DNA from: Roseimaritima multifibrata
Lineage (GTDB): Bacteria; Planctomycetota; Planctomycetia; Pirellulales; Pirellulaceae
DNA: 64,000 nucleotides
Assembly (NCBI RefSeq): GCF_007741495.1
Contig: NZ_CP036262.1
Location: 1,612,001 to 1,676,000, forward strand
Reading direction: 5' to 3'
The position numbers and the translations under genes were made by a program. Below are positions 10,451-19,460 of the stretch, piece by piece (positions within the stretch are counted from its first letter, which is position 1; every line of letters starts with the position of its first letter). The notes beneath the pieces are model-generated. The model did not search any database, was not told the origin of the DNA, and worked only from the letters and a program-made list of their open reading frames with translations.

Positions 10451-12248
10451 TTCCAACCCGAATTCTTCTGATCTCTCGGTTTCCACCGGGCCAAGCGATT
10501 CCCCCACGGCATCGCCTTATTCACCGGCACCGTCGGGGGGAGGGCAGCCACGTCGGTCAGGGATCGGCATGTCTCTGCTCTGGAACTTCGTTATTCCTTG
10601 TTTGATCCTGGCGGGCGCGTTTGGGATTTTCGTATGGTTTGGCGTATCGGCTGCGGAAGAGCGCCCCCCCGCCGATCAAAGTCTTGCGGGGCGGATGCAG
10701 CGGTTGCCGACGGCGGATGTTCAGCAGGTCCGCGGTCTCGCCGAGATTGGAAACCAGCTGAATCTGGAAGTCGACGGAGTGGTGGTGCCGTTTCGTGAGG
10801 TTCAGATCGCAACCGAAGTCGCCGGACGGGTGATCTCCAAAAGCCCTGCATGCGAAGCGGGAAATTATGTCACCGAAGGGCAATTGCTTTGTCAGATCGA
10901 TCCTCAAGATTACGAATTAGAAGTCGATCGCTTGGTCCAGGCGGTTTCGCAAGCAAAGCAGACGATCGAAGAACTGGAACAAGAAAAGACCAATAGCCAG
11001 CGTTTGGTGGAGATCGCCGAGAGCGACATCGCGCTGCGGACTCGGGAGGTCAACCGGCTAGAGTCTTTACGGGCTGGTTTTTCGAGTGAATCGGAACGAG
11101 ATTTTGCTCAGCAAGCGTTGTTGCAGTCCAGACAGGTGATGACCACTGCGAAAAATCAGCTTGAATTATTAACCAAACGTCGCGCGGGTCTGGAAGCATC
11201 GCTGGCAATTGCCGAGGTTCAGCTAAGAGTGGCTAGGTTGAATTTGGAGCGAACGCAAATTCGTGCCAAGGTAAGTGGAGTGATTGTCCGTGAAGACGCT
11301 GAACTGAATTCGTTTGTCCAGCGCGGCAGCACTATCCTGACGATCGAAGACACGTCCAAGGCGGAGGTTGCCGTCAACCTTCGGATGGATCATTTATTCT
11401 GGGTGCTCAATCAAGATCGAGGCAACCAGGTCAATAGCGAAGACGCACTTAGCCTGCCAGATCAACACGGGTACCGGCTGCCGCAGACGGCTGCGACGAT
11501 CGAATATGAGGTCACTGGCCGCGATGATTCGGTTTACAAGTGGAGTGGCCAATTGATGCGATACGACGGGATTGGCTTGGATCAGCAGACCCGCACCGCA
11601 CCGGTCCGGATTGTGGTCGATAACCCCCGGCGCTTCGAAAAACCGGATGGCTCGGAATCGCTTGCCTCGGGGCCAACGGCGTTGTTAAGGGGAATGTTTG
11701 TCAAAGTCGTGCTGCACATCAAACCGCAGCGTGAACTGGTTTTGTTGCCAGCGCTTGCGATGCAGCCGGGCAGTCGAATCTGGCAATTCACGCCCGACCC
11801 GAGCGTCTTGGATGTTAAGAAGGAACCTGCTGGCACGGATGCAAAACCGGCCGACGCAGCAGGAACCGCTGACGAAGGTTCAGGTCCCGCCGAAACCTTG
11901 GCGGACGAGCCAGCGGACGGGGAAGAAGACGAAGCCGAAAAGACCGCTCCGTTTGTTATGGAGGACTGGGTTGCCGGTCGAGTCTTGGTGATCGATCGAG
12001 TTCGAGCGATTGAATCGACCAGCCTGCAGCTTGGCAATCTGGGCGATGGGAAGGTTAAGGAGGGTGTCGCTGGCGAATCGAGTGCGACGAAGTTCTGGAT
12101 ATGTGAAGTGGCTGGCGGGGCCTTGAAACCAGGGGACTATGTAGTGACTTCACCACTGACGGCGGTTTCGCTTGATACGCCTCTGTCGGTTCGCGTGCCG
12201 CGTGCCCAAACCGCGCCAGGTCAACTTCCCGTTGCCTCCATCCCATAA
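10443..12248 (+). CDS. RND efflux periplasmic adaptor (HlyD/AcrA family)
   Basis: A 601-residue membrane-fusion protein. A Ser/Pro-rich cytoplasmic N-terminus (1-40) precedes one transmembrane anchor (about 44-68). A biotinyl-lipoyl half (EVAGRVISKSPACEAGNYVTEGQLL), a long alpha-helical hairpin with heptad-like Leu/Glu/Gln, the second lipoyl half (IRAKVSGVIVREDAELNSFVQRG) and beta-barrel domains follow. It is longer than typical AcrA (about 400 residues) because of an acidic Ala/Glu/Asp-rich insert (about residues 455-510) before the last beta domain. Start ATG 10443 lies within the end of tetR, giving translational coupling. It should link the RND pump downstream to an outer-membrane channel, which is not encoded nearby. 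Confidence 0.88.
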   Translation: MSDSNPNSSDLSVSTGPSDSPTASPYSPAPSGGGQPRRSGIGMSLLWNFVIPCLILAGAFGIFVWFGVSAAEERPPADQSLAGRMQRLPTADVQQVRGLAEIGNQLNLEVDGVVVPFREVQIATEVAGRVISKSPACEAGNYVTEGQLLCQIDPQDYELEVDRLVQAVSQAKQTIEELEQEKTNSQRLVEIAESDIALRTREVNRLESLRAGFSSESERDFAQQALLQSRQVMTTAKNQLELLTKRRAGLEASLAIAEVQLRVARLNLERTQIRAKVSGVIVREDAELNSFVQRGSTILTIEDTSKAEVAVNLRMDHLFWVLNQDRGNQVNSEDALSLPDQHGYRLPQTAATIEYEVTGRDDSVYKWSGQLMRYDGIGLDQQTRTAPVRIVVDNPRRFEKPDGSESLASGPTALLRGMFVKVVLHIKPQRELVLLPALAMQPGSRIWQFTPDPSVLDVKKEPAGTDAKPADAAGTADEGSGPAETLADEPADGEEDEAEKTAPFVMEDWVAGRVLVIDRVRAIESTSLQLGNLGDGKVKEGVAGESSATKFWICEVAGGALKPGDYVVTSPLTAVSLDTPLSVRVPRAQTAPGQLPVASIP

Positions 12249-12332
12249 GACCTGTTGGGGGCGGGCCCTTGCTGAAATGCCTGTCGTTATTGCCATCCTC
12301 TCTGTTACAGCCATCATCTAGCGAACACTGAC

Positions 12333-15300
12333 ATGAAGCGAATTGTTGCCTGGGCCATCGCCAGTTCACCTGGGATGAATGTGATCATGGTCGCTGCCAT
12401 GCTGGTGGGGGCTGTCTGCCTGTACCAAATGCGCCGGGAAGTTTTTCCCGAATTCGAGTTGGAAGTGGTGATGGTCACCGTTCCGTATCCTGGTGCAACG
12501 CCCGATGACGTGGAGGAAGGGATCTGCCAGAAGATCGAGGAATCGGTACGCTCCCTTGAGGGGATCAAGCAAGTGACTTCGATCGCCCAAGAAGGGGCGG
12601 GATATGTGTTGATCGAACTGCGTAGTGATATTGAGGACGTTCAGAAAACGCTTTCCGAAATCGACCGCGAAGTCAAACGTATTTCGACATTCCCGGACCT
12701 TGCCGAAGACGTGCAAGTGCAGCAGATCACTTTTCGCGATGCCGCCATACGGGTCGGCGTGGTTGGTCCAGAATCGACCGACCCGCGAGCCGAGTGGCAG
12801 CTCCGGCAGGTCGCTGAGGAAGTCCGTGACGATATTTTGCAGCTGAAAACCGTTTCCGCTGCAGAGGTCGCAGGGGGACGCTCGTTTCAGATCGATGTCG
12901 AAATCGATGAGGCAACCTTGCGGCAATACGGTCTTTCACTAGAAGACGTTGCCGGTCGGATCCGAGCTCGCAACCTGGAACTTCCCGGGGGCCAATTAAA
13001 AGCGGAAGGCCAAGAGGTTTTGTTTCGAGCAAAAAACAAAGGCCGCGTTGGGGATGAGATACGGCGTCTACCGCTGATCACTCAGCAAAGCGGCGTGGTC
13101 CTCACGGTCGATGATCTGGGATCCGTCAGCGATGAATTCGATGATTCGGCAAACATTAGTGAGATCAACGGCATCCCGGCGATGGTTGTCAATGTAAACC
13201 GGACCAAAAGCGAAGACTTGCTGGCGATGGTCGATGATGTAAAGGCGTATTTGGCGGTGAAGGAGTTGCCTCCGGGGTACCGTTTTCTTCCTTGGGGAGA
13301 TACCAGCGTCGACGTCCGTGACCGTTTGGATCTATTGCTTCGCAACGGCACCCAAGGTTTGATTCTGGTCTTCCTTGTGCTGGCTTTGTTTCTTGAATTG
13401 CGGCTGGCTGTGTGGGTCGCGATGGGGATTCCCATTTCGATTTTGGGAGCCGGGATTGCACTTGCTTGGGGCGACCAAACCCTGAACATGCTTAGCCTGT
13501 TTTCTTTTCTGGTGGCCCTTGGAATCGTTGTGGATGATGCGATTGTCGTAGGGGAGAATATCTATTCGCATCGCCAGCAGGGCAAGAACTTTCTGCAGGC
13601 GGCAATTGACGGTGCGAGCGAGGTGGCCCCCAGCGTGTGCGCCTCGGTGGTGACAACCGTTATCGCGTTTGGCCCGATGTTTTTTGTCTCGGGGGTGATG
13701 GGCAAGTTCATGGCGGTGATCCCGTTTGCGGTGGTTGCCATGTTAGCGATTTCGCTGTTGGAAAGCATCTTCATTCTGCCCTGCCACCTGGCACATCGGC
13801 ATGATGGAGTGTTTAAGTTTTTGTCCATCGTCCTGTACCCACTGCGACCGCTTGGGATTTTGTTGAACTGGATGAATAAGCGTTCCAGCCTAGCGATGGA
13901 ATGGGTTGCAAATCGAATCTACCTGCCGGTCCTTAAATTCAGCCTTGCTCGTCCGCTGGTCCCGCTTGCGATAACCCTGTCGTTATTTTTAATCACTATT
14001 GGAATGGTCCGTGGGGGTGTCGTTCCGCGGATCCTGTTTCCAAAATCGGACAACAATCTGATGCAGGCAACGGTGACGTTTCCCGATGGAACCCCGCAAT
14101 CGGTAACCGATGTGGCCACTCGCGTAATGGAGCAGGCGGTTCGGGATGTCAGTGCAGAAATCGCAGCCGAGCGAGCGGCGGCCGAACAGGTTTCGATCGC
14201 CGATATTTATGGGCAACAAGAAGCGGGCGTGATTGGACCGGTCAAATTGACGTATCGCCAGGTGGGGGCGATCACCAATACACAGGGACCGATGGGAAAC
14301 AGCACCGGCGGCGGAAGCCATGTCGGTCAAATATTCGTCGAACTGTTTGATACGACAACTCGAACGACTCATAGTGACGAAATTATGGCCCGCTGGCGAA
14401 TCAAAGCAGGTGAATTCGCCGGAGTTGAGAAACTGACCTACGGATCCGTCGGAGTGGGGCCGGGAGGGAAAGCGATCGAATTCAAATTGTTGGCTCCGGC
14501 AAGTGCGACCGACCAGTTGGAAGCGGCGACCGAAGCTACCAAAGATCGCCTCGCCAAGTTTCAAGGTTTGTACGACATCGGCGATGATAACACTCCAGGG
14601 AAATGGGAATTCCAGCTGCGTGTGAAGGATGAAGCTCAAGCGACCGGAGTTACCGAGCAGGATCTCGGGCGAACGATTCGGAACGCCTATTACGGTGCCG
14701 AGGTCATGCGTCTGCAACGTGGGCGGCACGAAGTCAAATTGATGGTCCGCTATCCCGAAGACGAACGGAGCAGTCTTGCGGATTATCAAGAAGTTCGCGT
14801 GCGGACGATGGATGGACTGGAACGCCCGATCACCGAATTGGCTCAGGTCGATGTGGTTCGTGGGTATTCGGAAATCAACCGCGTCGATCAGCAGCGATCG
14901 ATTACGATCTCCGCCGACCTTGATGAAACGAAAACCGAGCCCGATAAAGTTATCAATGAATTGAAGGATAACTTCATCCCTGAATTACAGAAAAAGTACC
15001 CTGGGATTTCGGTTCGATGGGAAGGGCAGCGTGAACAAAGCGTTGAATCGGTAGGGAGTTTGATGCGAGGATTTGCGGTCGCGATTACCGCCATGTTCGT
15101 CTTGTTGGTGCTGCAGTTCCGCAGTTATGTGCAGCCACTTTTGATTCTGGCGATCATCCCCTTTGGAATGATCGGGGCTGTCTGGGGCCATGCATTGTTG
15201 GGGTTGCCGCTGACCCTTTTCAGTATGTTCGGTTTGGTTGCATTGGCCGGAGTGGTCGTCAATGACAGTATCGTTCTGATCGACTTTATCAATCATCGAG

Positions 15301-15599
15301 TCCGAGATGGGATGCCGATTCGACAAGCGCTCTTAGAGGCGGGGGTTCGCCGCTTTCGTCCTGTGATGCTGACCAGCATGACAACCATCGCCGGGCTGCT
15401 GCCATTGTTGACCGAGAAGTCTTTTCAGGCTCAGTTGTTGATCCCGATGGCCGTCAGTTTGGCTTTTGGGTTGATGCTGGCGACTACCTTGGTGCTGCTG
15501 TTGATTCCGATCTTGTACATGATCTATCTGAACACGATCGAAGCTTTAGGGTTCAGCGCCATCGACGAAGAGCTGGTAGGCCAGCAGGTCGAAATCTAG
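12333..15599 (+). CDS. AcrB/HAE-type RND efflux transporter
   Basis: A 1088-residue inner-membrane proton-driven exporter. The family layout is intact: TM1, then the porter motif VPYPGATPDDVEEGICQKIEE, a large periplasmic loop, TM2-TM6, a second large loop, and TM7-TM12 with FGLVALAGVVVNDSIVLIDF. The proton-relay aspartate pair in TM4 is present (VVDDAIVVGENI, D401-D402). It lies 84 bp after the adaptor and surely belongs to the same operon under the TetR-like regulator. The substrate cannot be read from the sequence. No TolC-like gene accompanies it. No truncation or frameshift is seen. Confidence 0.93.
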   Translation: MKRIVAWAIASSPGMNVIMVAAMLVGAVCLYQMRREVFPEFELEVVMVTVPYPGATPDDVEEGICQKIEESVRSLEGIKQVTSIAQEGAGYVLIELRSDIEDVQKTLSEIDREVKRISTFPDLAEDVQVQQITFRDAAIRVGVVGPESTDPRAEWQLRQVAEEVRDDILQLKTVSAAEVAGGRSFQIDVEIDEATLRQYGLSLEDVAGRIRARNLELPGGQLKAEGQEVLFRAKNKGRVGDEIRRLPLITQQSGVVLTVDDLGSVSDEFDDSANISEINGIPAMVVNVNRTKSEDLLAMVDDVKAYLAVKELPPGYRFLPWGDTSVDVRDRLDLLLRNGTQGLILVFLVLALFLELRLAVWVAMGIPISILGAGIALAWGDQTLNMLSLFSFLVALGIVVDDAIVVGENIYSHRQQGKNFLQAAIDGASEVAPSVCASVVTTVIAFGPMFFVSGVMGKFMAVIPFAVVAMLAISLLESIFILPCHLAHRHDGVFKFLSIVLYPLRPLGILLNWMNKRSSLAMEWVANRIYLPVLKFSLARPLVPLAITLSLFLITIGMVRGGVVPRILFPKSDNNLMQATVTFPDGTPQSVTDVATRVMEQAVRDVSAEIAAERAAAEQVSIADIYGQQEAGVIGPVKLTYRQVGAITNTQGPMGNSTGGGSHVGQIFVELFDTTTRTTHSDEIMARWRIKAGEFAGVEKLTYGSVGVGPGGKAIEFKLLAPASATDQLEAATEATKDRLAKFQGLYDIGDDNTPGKWEFQLRVKDEAQATGVTEQDLGRTIRNAYYGAEVMRLQRGRHEVKLMVRYPEDERSSLADYQEVRVRTMDGLERPITELAQVDVVRGYSEINRVDQQRSITISADLDETKTEPDKVINELKDNFIPELQKKYPGISVRWEGQREQSVESVGSLMRGFAVAITAMFVLLVLQFRSYVQPLLILAIIPFGMIGAVWGHALLGLPLTLFSMFGLVALAGVVVNDSIVLIDFINHRVRDGMPIRQALLEAGVRRFRPVMLTSMTTIAGLLPLLTEKSFQAQLLIPMAVSLAFGLMLATTLVLLLIPILYMIYLNTIEALGFSAIDEELVGQQVEI

Positions 15600-15624
15600 A
15601 AGCAGGCGTCCAACTGGTTGATGT

Positions 15625-15655
15625 TTCTTAGCGGAACGGCGCGAGCCGTCCGGCA
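15625..15655 (+). repeat. Single arm of the TTCTTAGCGG repeat family
   Basis: TTCTTAGCGG, AACGGCGCGAGCCGTCCGGC matches the left arm of the complete element at 59995-60080 with few differences. The inverted right arm is not recognisable here, so this is probably a partial or degraded copy. Confidence 0.6.
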
Positions 15656-15721
15656 ATCGTATGGAAAGCAGAATGAATTTTTCGGTCGGATTGCAGTGGT
15701 ATGGCAAGCGACCAGAATCCC

Positions 15722-15777
15722 AACCCGCTGCGTAAGCGAGGGATAGCGTTCCCGGTCCCTCGCTTATGCAGCGGGTT
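15722..15777. repeat. Long hairpin with 22-bp arms
   Basis: The left arm (15722-15743, AACCCGCTGCGTAAGCGAGG and two more bases) and the right arm (15756-15777) are reverse complements with one mismatch, separated by 12 bp. No T-run follows, so it is not a standard Rho-independent terminator. It may still act as a transcription barrier after the RND operon, or be a mobile palindromic unit. Confidence 0.7.
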
Positions 15778-15854
15778 AGGATCTCGGCTGCCTGCGACCT
15801 TACTTAACGCAGCGTCTCTTCGCAACGCTGTGATGTGCGAGCCTCGGGACTCAT

Positions 15855-16222
15855 GCGATTTATAAATGAAGAAAGTCTGGCTCCCCTCGCCCCTAAGCGA
15901 GCTCTTTGGGGCGGAAGAAATCTCTGCTAGCTCATTGCGTGATCTCTGCCTCTTTTTTGATTTAGTGAAGCTTGCTTGGGGGAGAGGGGCTGGGGGAGAG
16001 GGGGAGATTTCCAGGCGGCGATTTTGCAGCGAAGACGCGGTGAATGCCTCGGATTTCATGCGATTATGCCACGCCTTGCCCAACGCTGTCGGCCCCTCTC
16101 CCCCAAAACAAGCTTTTGAATCGTACTTAATTGAATTAGCTGGCGAACCGTTGATCCAGTATCAAACGTGTTTTAAGCGAGCTTGTTTTGAGGGCGAGGG
16201 GAGCCAGACTTTTCTTCACTTA
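15855..16222. mobile_element. MITE-like element, copy 1
   Basis: An element of about 370 bp bounded by imperfect inverted ends: GCGATTTATAAATGAAGAAA with GTCTGGCTCCCCTCGCCC on the left, and GGGCGAGGGGAGCCAGACTT with TTCTTCACTTA on the right. The body matches the reverse complement of copy 2 (55081-55470) over nearly its whole length, including the parts around GGAGATTTCCAGGCGGCG and CTGGCGAACCGTTGATCCAG. It encodes no transposase, so if it is mobile it depends on one supplied in trans. Confidence 0.75.
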
Positions 16223-16315
16223 TTCTTTTCACGCCTCGGAGAGGCTCGCCTACGCGGGAGCCTGTCCGATTCGTTCTGGCGATCTCATTCCCTCATTCCA
16301 AATCTTGGCTTCGGC

Positions 16316-17395
16316 TTAGCCAAGCTTTGCTAGGACTGCTTCACCCATTGCTTGGGTTCCGATCGACGGAGCACCGCTCGCGATGTCGGCGGTCCGCAGG
16401 CCGTCGGCTAGGACGCTGCGAACGGCTGCTTCGATGGCGGCGGCTTCTTCTTCTAGGTTCAACGAATGTCGCAGCAGCATCGCGGCGGCCAGGATGGTAG
16501 CCAGCGGGTTGGCAATGCCTTTGCCTGCGATATCGGGTGCGGACCCGTGAATCGGTTCATACAGGCCTGGTCCGCTGGCACCGATCGAAGCACTTGGCAG
16601 CATTCCGAGGGAACCGGGTAGCATCGAAGCTTCGTCGGTCAGGATATCGCCAAACAAATTGCCTGTGACAACAACATCGTAATCGCGTGGACGGCTGATC
16701 AGGTGCATTGCCATCGCATCGACCAGGACCACGTCGTATTGAACGTCGGGGAATTCTTCGCTCATGACGCGCTGAGCGGTTTGTCGCCATAAGCGACTTG
16801 GTTCCAGCACGTTCGCTTTATCGACACTGGTAAGGCGATTGTCACGTTGACGAGCGGCGAGTGCGGCCAGTCGAACGATCCGTTCGACTTCGGGGACACT
16901 GTAGACCATCGAAGCATAAGCCGATTCGACGCCGTCGACCGTATTACGACCGCTTTCCCCGAAATAGACGCCGCCGGTTAATTCCCGGAAGAAAAGGATA
17001 TCGGTTCCGTCGACAATTTCTCGCTTCAGTGGCGAGGCATCGACCAATTCCGAGAAGGTCTGAATGGGACGCAGGTTAGCGAATAATTGCAATTCCTTGC
17101 GGATGCGGAGCAAGCCTTGTTCTGGACGAGTTTTTGCCGCAGGATCGTCCCACTTGGGGCCGCCGACGGCCCCTAATAGGATGGCTGCTGATTTTTTGCA
17201 TGCATCAACCGTCGCTTGGGGAAGCGGATCCCCCGTTTCATCAATGGCGATTCCGCCAATGAGGTGGCTTTCGAATTGAAAGGTATGTCCGAATTTCTTT
17301 GCGATCTGAATCAGAACGTTTTCGGCTTGTTTGACGATTTCGGGTCCGATCCCGTCCCCGGGCAATAATACGATATTGGCGTTCACGTCAGTCAA
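16316..17395 (-). CDS. leuB: 3-isopropylmalate dehydrogenase
   Basis: A 359-residue cytoplasmic enzyme that oxidises and decarboxylates 3-isopropylmalate with NAD+ in leucine biosynthesis. The N-terminus [15 protein letters not shown] is the family signature. [17 protein letters not shown] (substrate-binding arginines), [18 protein letters not shown] and the metal-binding stretch near [26 protein letters not shown] are all present, as is the cofactor loop [18 protein letters not shown]. The length is normal. It is monocistronic here; no other leu gene is visible. The Shine-Dalgarno is weak, but the ATG at 17395 is the only sensible start. Confidence 0.97.
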   Translation of the reverse strand: MTDVNANIVLLPGDGIGPEIVKQAENVLIQIAKKFGHTFQFESHLIGGIAIDETGDPLPQATVDACKKSAAILLGAVGGPKWDDPAAKTRPEQGLLRIRKELQLFANLRPIQTFSELVDASPLKREIVDGTDILFFRELTGGVYFGESGRNTVDGVESAYASMVYSVPEVERIVRLAALAARQRDNRLTSVDKANVLEPSRLWRQTAQRVMSEEFPDVQYDVVLVDAMAMHLISRPRDYDVVVTGNLFGDILTDEASMLPGSLGMLPSASIGASGPGLYEPIHGSAPDIAGKGIANPLATILAAAMLLRHSLNLEEEAAAIEAAVRSVLADGLRTADIASGAPSIGTQAMGEAVLAKLG

Positions 17396-17807
17396 TCTTT
17401 CTCAGTATGGGGGGATGATTTTCCAGTACGGTCTTTTGCGGTAGGGGTACTGTAACCGAAACCGCCCCGAGCATTACAGCCGTCATAAAACGGCTGATTC
17501 CACACCTTTGTACCTCGGACGCCGGAATTACCGAATCGCTAAGGGGGCAGAAAACGTGGAAAACCGATACTTCAAATTGCCAAACCGCCTAGTTTTCGTA
17601 TACACTACGCGTCCCACCTGTGTCCTGACTGTCCAGATTTTGAGATTCAGTCCCGCCGATTTTCCCGCTGTCCTTGAGTAATGGTTCGAATCGAAGTTTC
17701 GAGCCACGTTGCAAGACGCGGGCTTACCTACAGCAAACCTGACCTTTTGTTGCCAAGCCGCCTTTTTGGCTAGTGCATCGGTCTGAGTTGCCAATGGAGT
17801 CCCAACC
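17396..17807. other. Divergent spacer between leuB and the MacA-like gene
   Basis: A 412-bp spacer holding the promoters of both divergent genes. A plus-strand sigma-70-like pair is annotated at 17577-17604. A minus-strand frame starting inside the adaptor gene and ending at 17528 is not credible as a gene. I see no riboswitch or leader-peptide attenuator for leuB. Confidence 0.5.
17577..17604 (+). promoter_or_regulatory. Candidate promoter of the MacA-like/MacB-like operon
   Basis: TTGCCA (17577-17582) and TATACA (17599-17604) are separated by 16 bp; TACACT at 17601-17606 gives an alternative 18-bp spacer. It lies about 200 bp upstream of the ATG at 17808 and points the right way. Consensus match only. 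Confidence 0.35.
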
Positions 17808-19448
17808 ATGTCTAACGAAGCGAAGACCTCCGAGCACTCCTCGGCTCGCGCTTTTTCGATGCGAAACATCGCCCCGTGGGGGGCTGGAATTGTCATCCTT
17901 TTGGCGATTTCTTCATTGTTGGCAGCAAATTGGCCGCATAAAGGGAACGACTTGGCGGCTCGGGCGCTCTGGCACGAAGTCGATCGAACGGGGCTTTCGA
18001 TTTCAGTGATCGAACGCGGAAACCTGGAAAGCCAGGATAACGTGACGGTCTACTGCGAAGTGGAAGATGTTCAACGCGACGGAATCAATGGGACTCCGAT
18101 CGTCTGGATCGTCGAAAACGGCTCCTCGGTAAAAAAGGGAGACCTGTTGGTCGAACTGGAATCGACGCCGATGCAGGAAGCCCTCGATGAACAATTGCTG
18201 GATACCGAAGAAGCGAGGACTCAGCAATTTCAGGCGGAAGCCAACTACGACAATCAGATGACTCAGAACAGCACTGCGGAAGCGGAAGCCAAGTTGAATG
18301 TTGAGCTGGCTCGGCTGAATTTGCAGATGTATATCGATGAAGAAAATGGCACGCACCGTCTGCAAATCGAAGAAGTCAAACGTGCGATCGACGACATCAA
18401 CAACGAAATTTTGGCCGCTCAGGCCTCGATGGAATTGAAGGACGAGGATCGTCGCGGTTTGCAGTCGTTGTTCAAGCTTGGCTATGCCAACCGTAACGAA
18501 CTGCGTCGTAGCGAACTGTCTTACCTGCAAGCGGAAGGGCAATACGCTGCCAAATTGAACCAATTGAAAACCAAACTGGCTTCGTTGGGCAAAATGCAGG
18601 ATTACGAACGACGCATGCAGATCATGACGTTGGAAGGAAAACTGAACACCGCAATTCGTAGTCAGGAACAGACGGTCCGAAATAACGAAGCGGTTCTGGC
18701 CCAGCGAAAATCGCTGCTGCGAACACGAACCGAACAGTTAAAGAAAGAAGAGGAACGCCTGCTCCGTTATCAAACCCAACTGAAACTGTGCAAGATTTAT
18801 GCACCACAGGACGGGATGGTCGCCTACGCCAGCGGACGCAACATCGAAATCCGCGAAGGGGTTCCGATTCGAATGCGTCAGCACCTGCTGTCGATTCCGT
18901 TGCTCTCTCAGATGCAAGTTCGCACGGCGGTTCATGAATCGGTGCTGGACCAAATGCAGCAGGGATTGACCGCGACGATCACCGTCGACGCATTTCCGGA
19001 CCGTGAATACCAAGGAAAAGTGCATTCGATCGCGGTCCTCCCCGATCAGAACGGGCTGCGAGGAAGTGGCACAAAGGTCTACGAGACGGTGATCACGATC
19101 GACACCGAAGTTGAAAATCTAAAGCCGGGGATGACGGCCGTTGCCGAAATCCACATCGACGAAGCACCCGATGTGATTGCCGTTCCTGTGCAATCGATCC
19201 TCGAGCGCGATGGAGAGACATACTGCATGAAAGAGGGACCTGAAGGGGTTAGTCCGTGCCGTGTCAACTTGGGCCGCAGCAACGATGCCTACGTCGAAAT
19301 TTTGGACGGAATCGACGCTTCTGACCGAATTGCTTTGAACCCAACGGACATTGCCGATGGGCTGCCGGAAGACCAAACGTGGTCGACCGATGATGCTTCT
19401 CAAGATATCCCGCATCCCAATCCTGAATTGGTTGCTGCCGCTAATTAA
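17808..19448 (+). CDS. MacA/HlyD-like efflux adaptor
   Basis: A 546-residue membrane-fusion protein with one N-terminal transmembrane anchor (about 23-41). A first lipoyl half (IVWIVENGSSVKKGDLLVELES), a very long coiled-coil hairpin (about residues 125-325, rich in Glu/Gln/Leu/Arg), a second lipoyl half (CKIYAPQDGMVAYAS) and a beta-barrel (VHESVLDQMQQGLTATITVDAFPD) follow. The permease begins 12 nt downstream, so the two are one operon. In MacAB systems the adaptor joins a MacB dimer to an outer-membrane channel. The substrate is unknown. The hairpin is longer than in E. coli MacA, which suggests adaptation to a different channel or envelope depth (inference). Confidence 0.85.
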   Translation: MSNEAKTSEHSSARAFSMRNIAPWGAGIVILLAISSLLAANWPHKGNDLAARALWHEVDRTGLSISVIERGNLESQDNVTVYCEVEDVQRDGINGTPIVWIVENGSSVKKGDLLVELESTPMQEALDEQLLDTEEARTQQFQAEANYDNQMTQNSTAEAEAKLNVELARLNLQMYIDEENGTHRLQIEEVKRAIDDINNEILAAQASMELKDEDRRGLQSLFKLGYANRNELRRSELSYLQAEGQYAAKLNQLKTKLASLGKMQDYERRMQIMTLEGKLNTAIRSQEQTVRNNEAVLAQRKSLLRTRTEQLKKEEERLLRYQTQLKLCKIYAPQDGMVAYASGRNIEIREGVPIRMRQHLLSIPLLSQMQVRTAVHESVLDQMQQGLTATITVDAFPDREYQGKVHSIAVLPDQNGLRGSGTKVYETVITIDTEVENLKPGMTAVAEIHIDEAPDVIAVPVQSILERDGETYCMKEGPEGVSPCRVNLGRSNDAYVEILDGIDASDRIALNPTDIADGLPEDQTWSTDDASQDIPHPNPELVAAAN

Positions 19449-19460
19449 GGAACGCCTGCG

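Larger units (their letters stand above)
15600..16315. other. Repeat-rich convergent spacer
   Basis: This 716-bp stretch between the convergent RND gene and leuB carries no credible gene. It holds a single arm of the TTCTTAGCGG repeat (15625-15655), a long hairpin (15722-15777), a MITE-like element (15855-16222) and, at 16233-16262, a CCTCGGAGAGGC fragment related to the tandem repeat near 54950. Open frames here arise from the repeats and recur in the other copy at 55.1-55.5 kb. Confidence 0.7.

Noticed and set aside
15628-16333. Frames of about 150 codons on both strands after the RND gene
   Set aside because: They run through the MITE-like element and hairpins, and the same strings appear at 55.1-55.4 kb.
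17528-17896. Minus-strand frame of 122 codons between leuB and the MacA-like gene
   Set aside because: It starts inside the adaptor gene, has no ribosome-binding site and no protein-like pattern.
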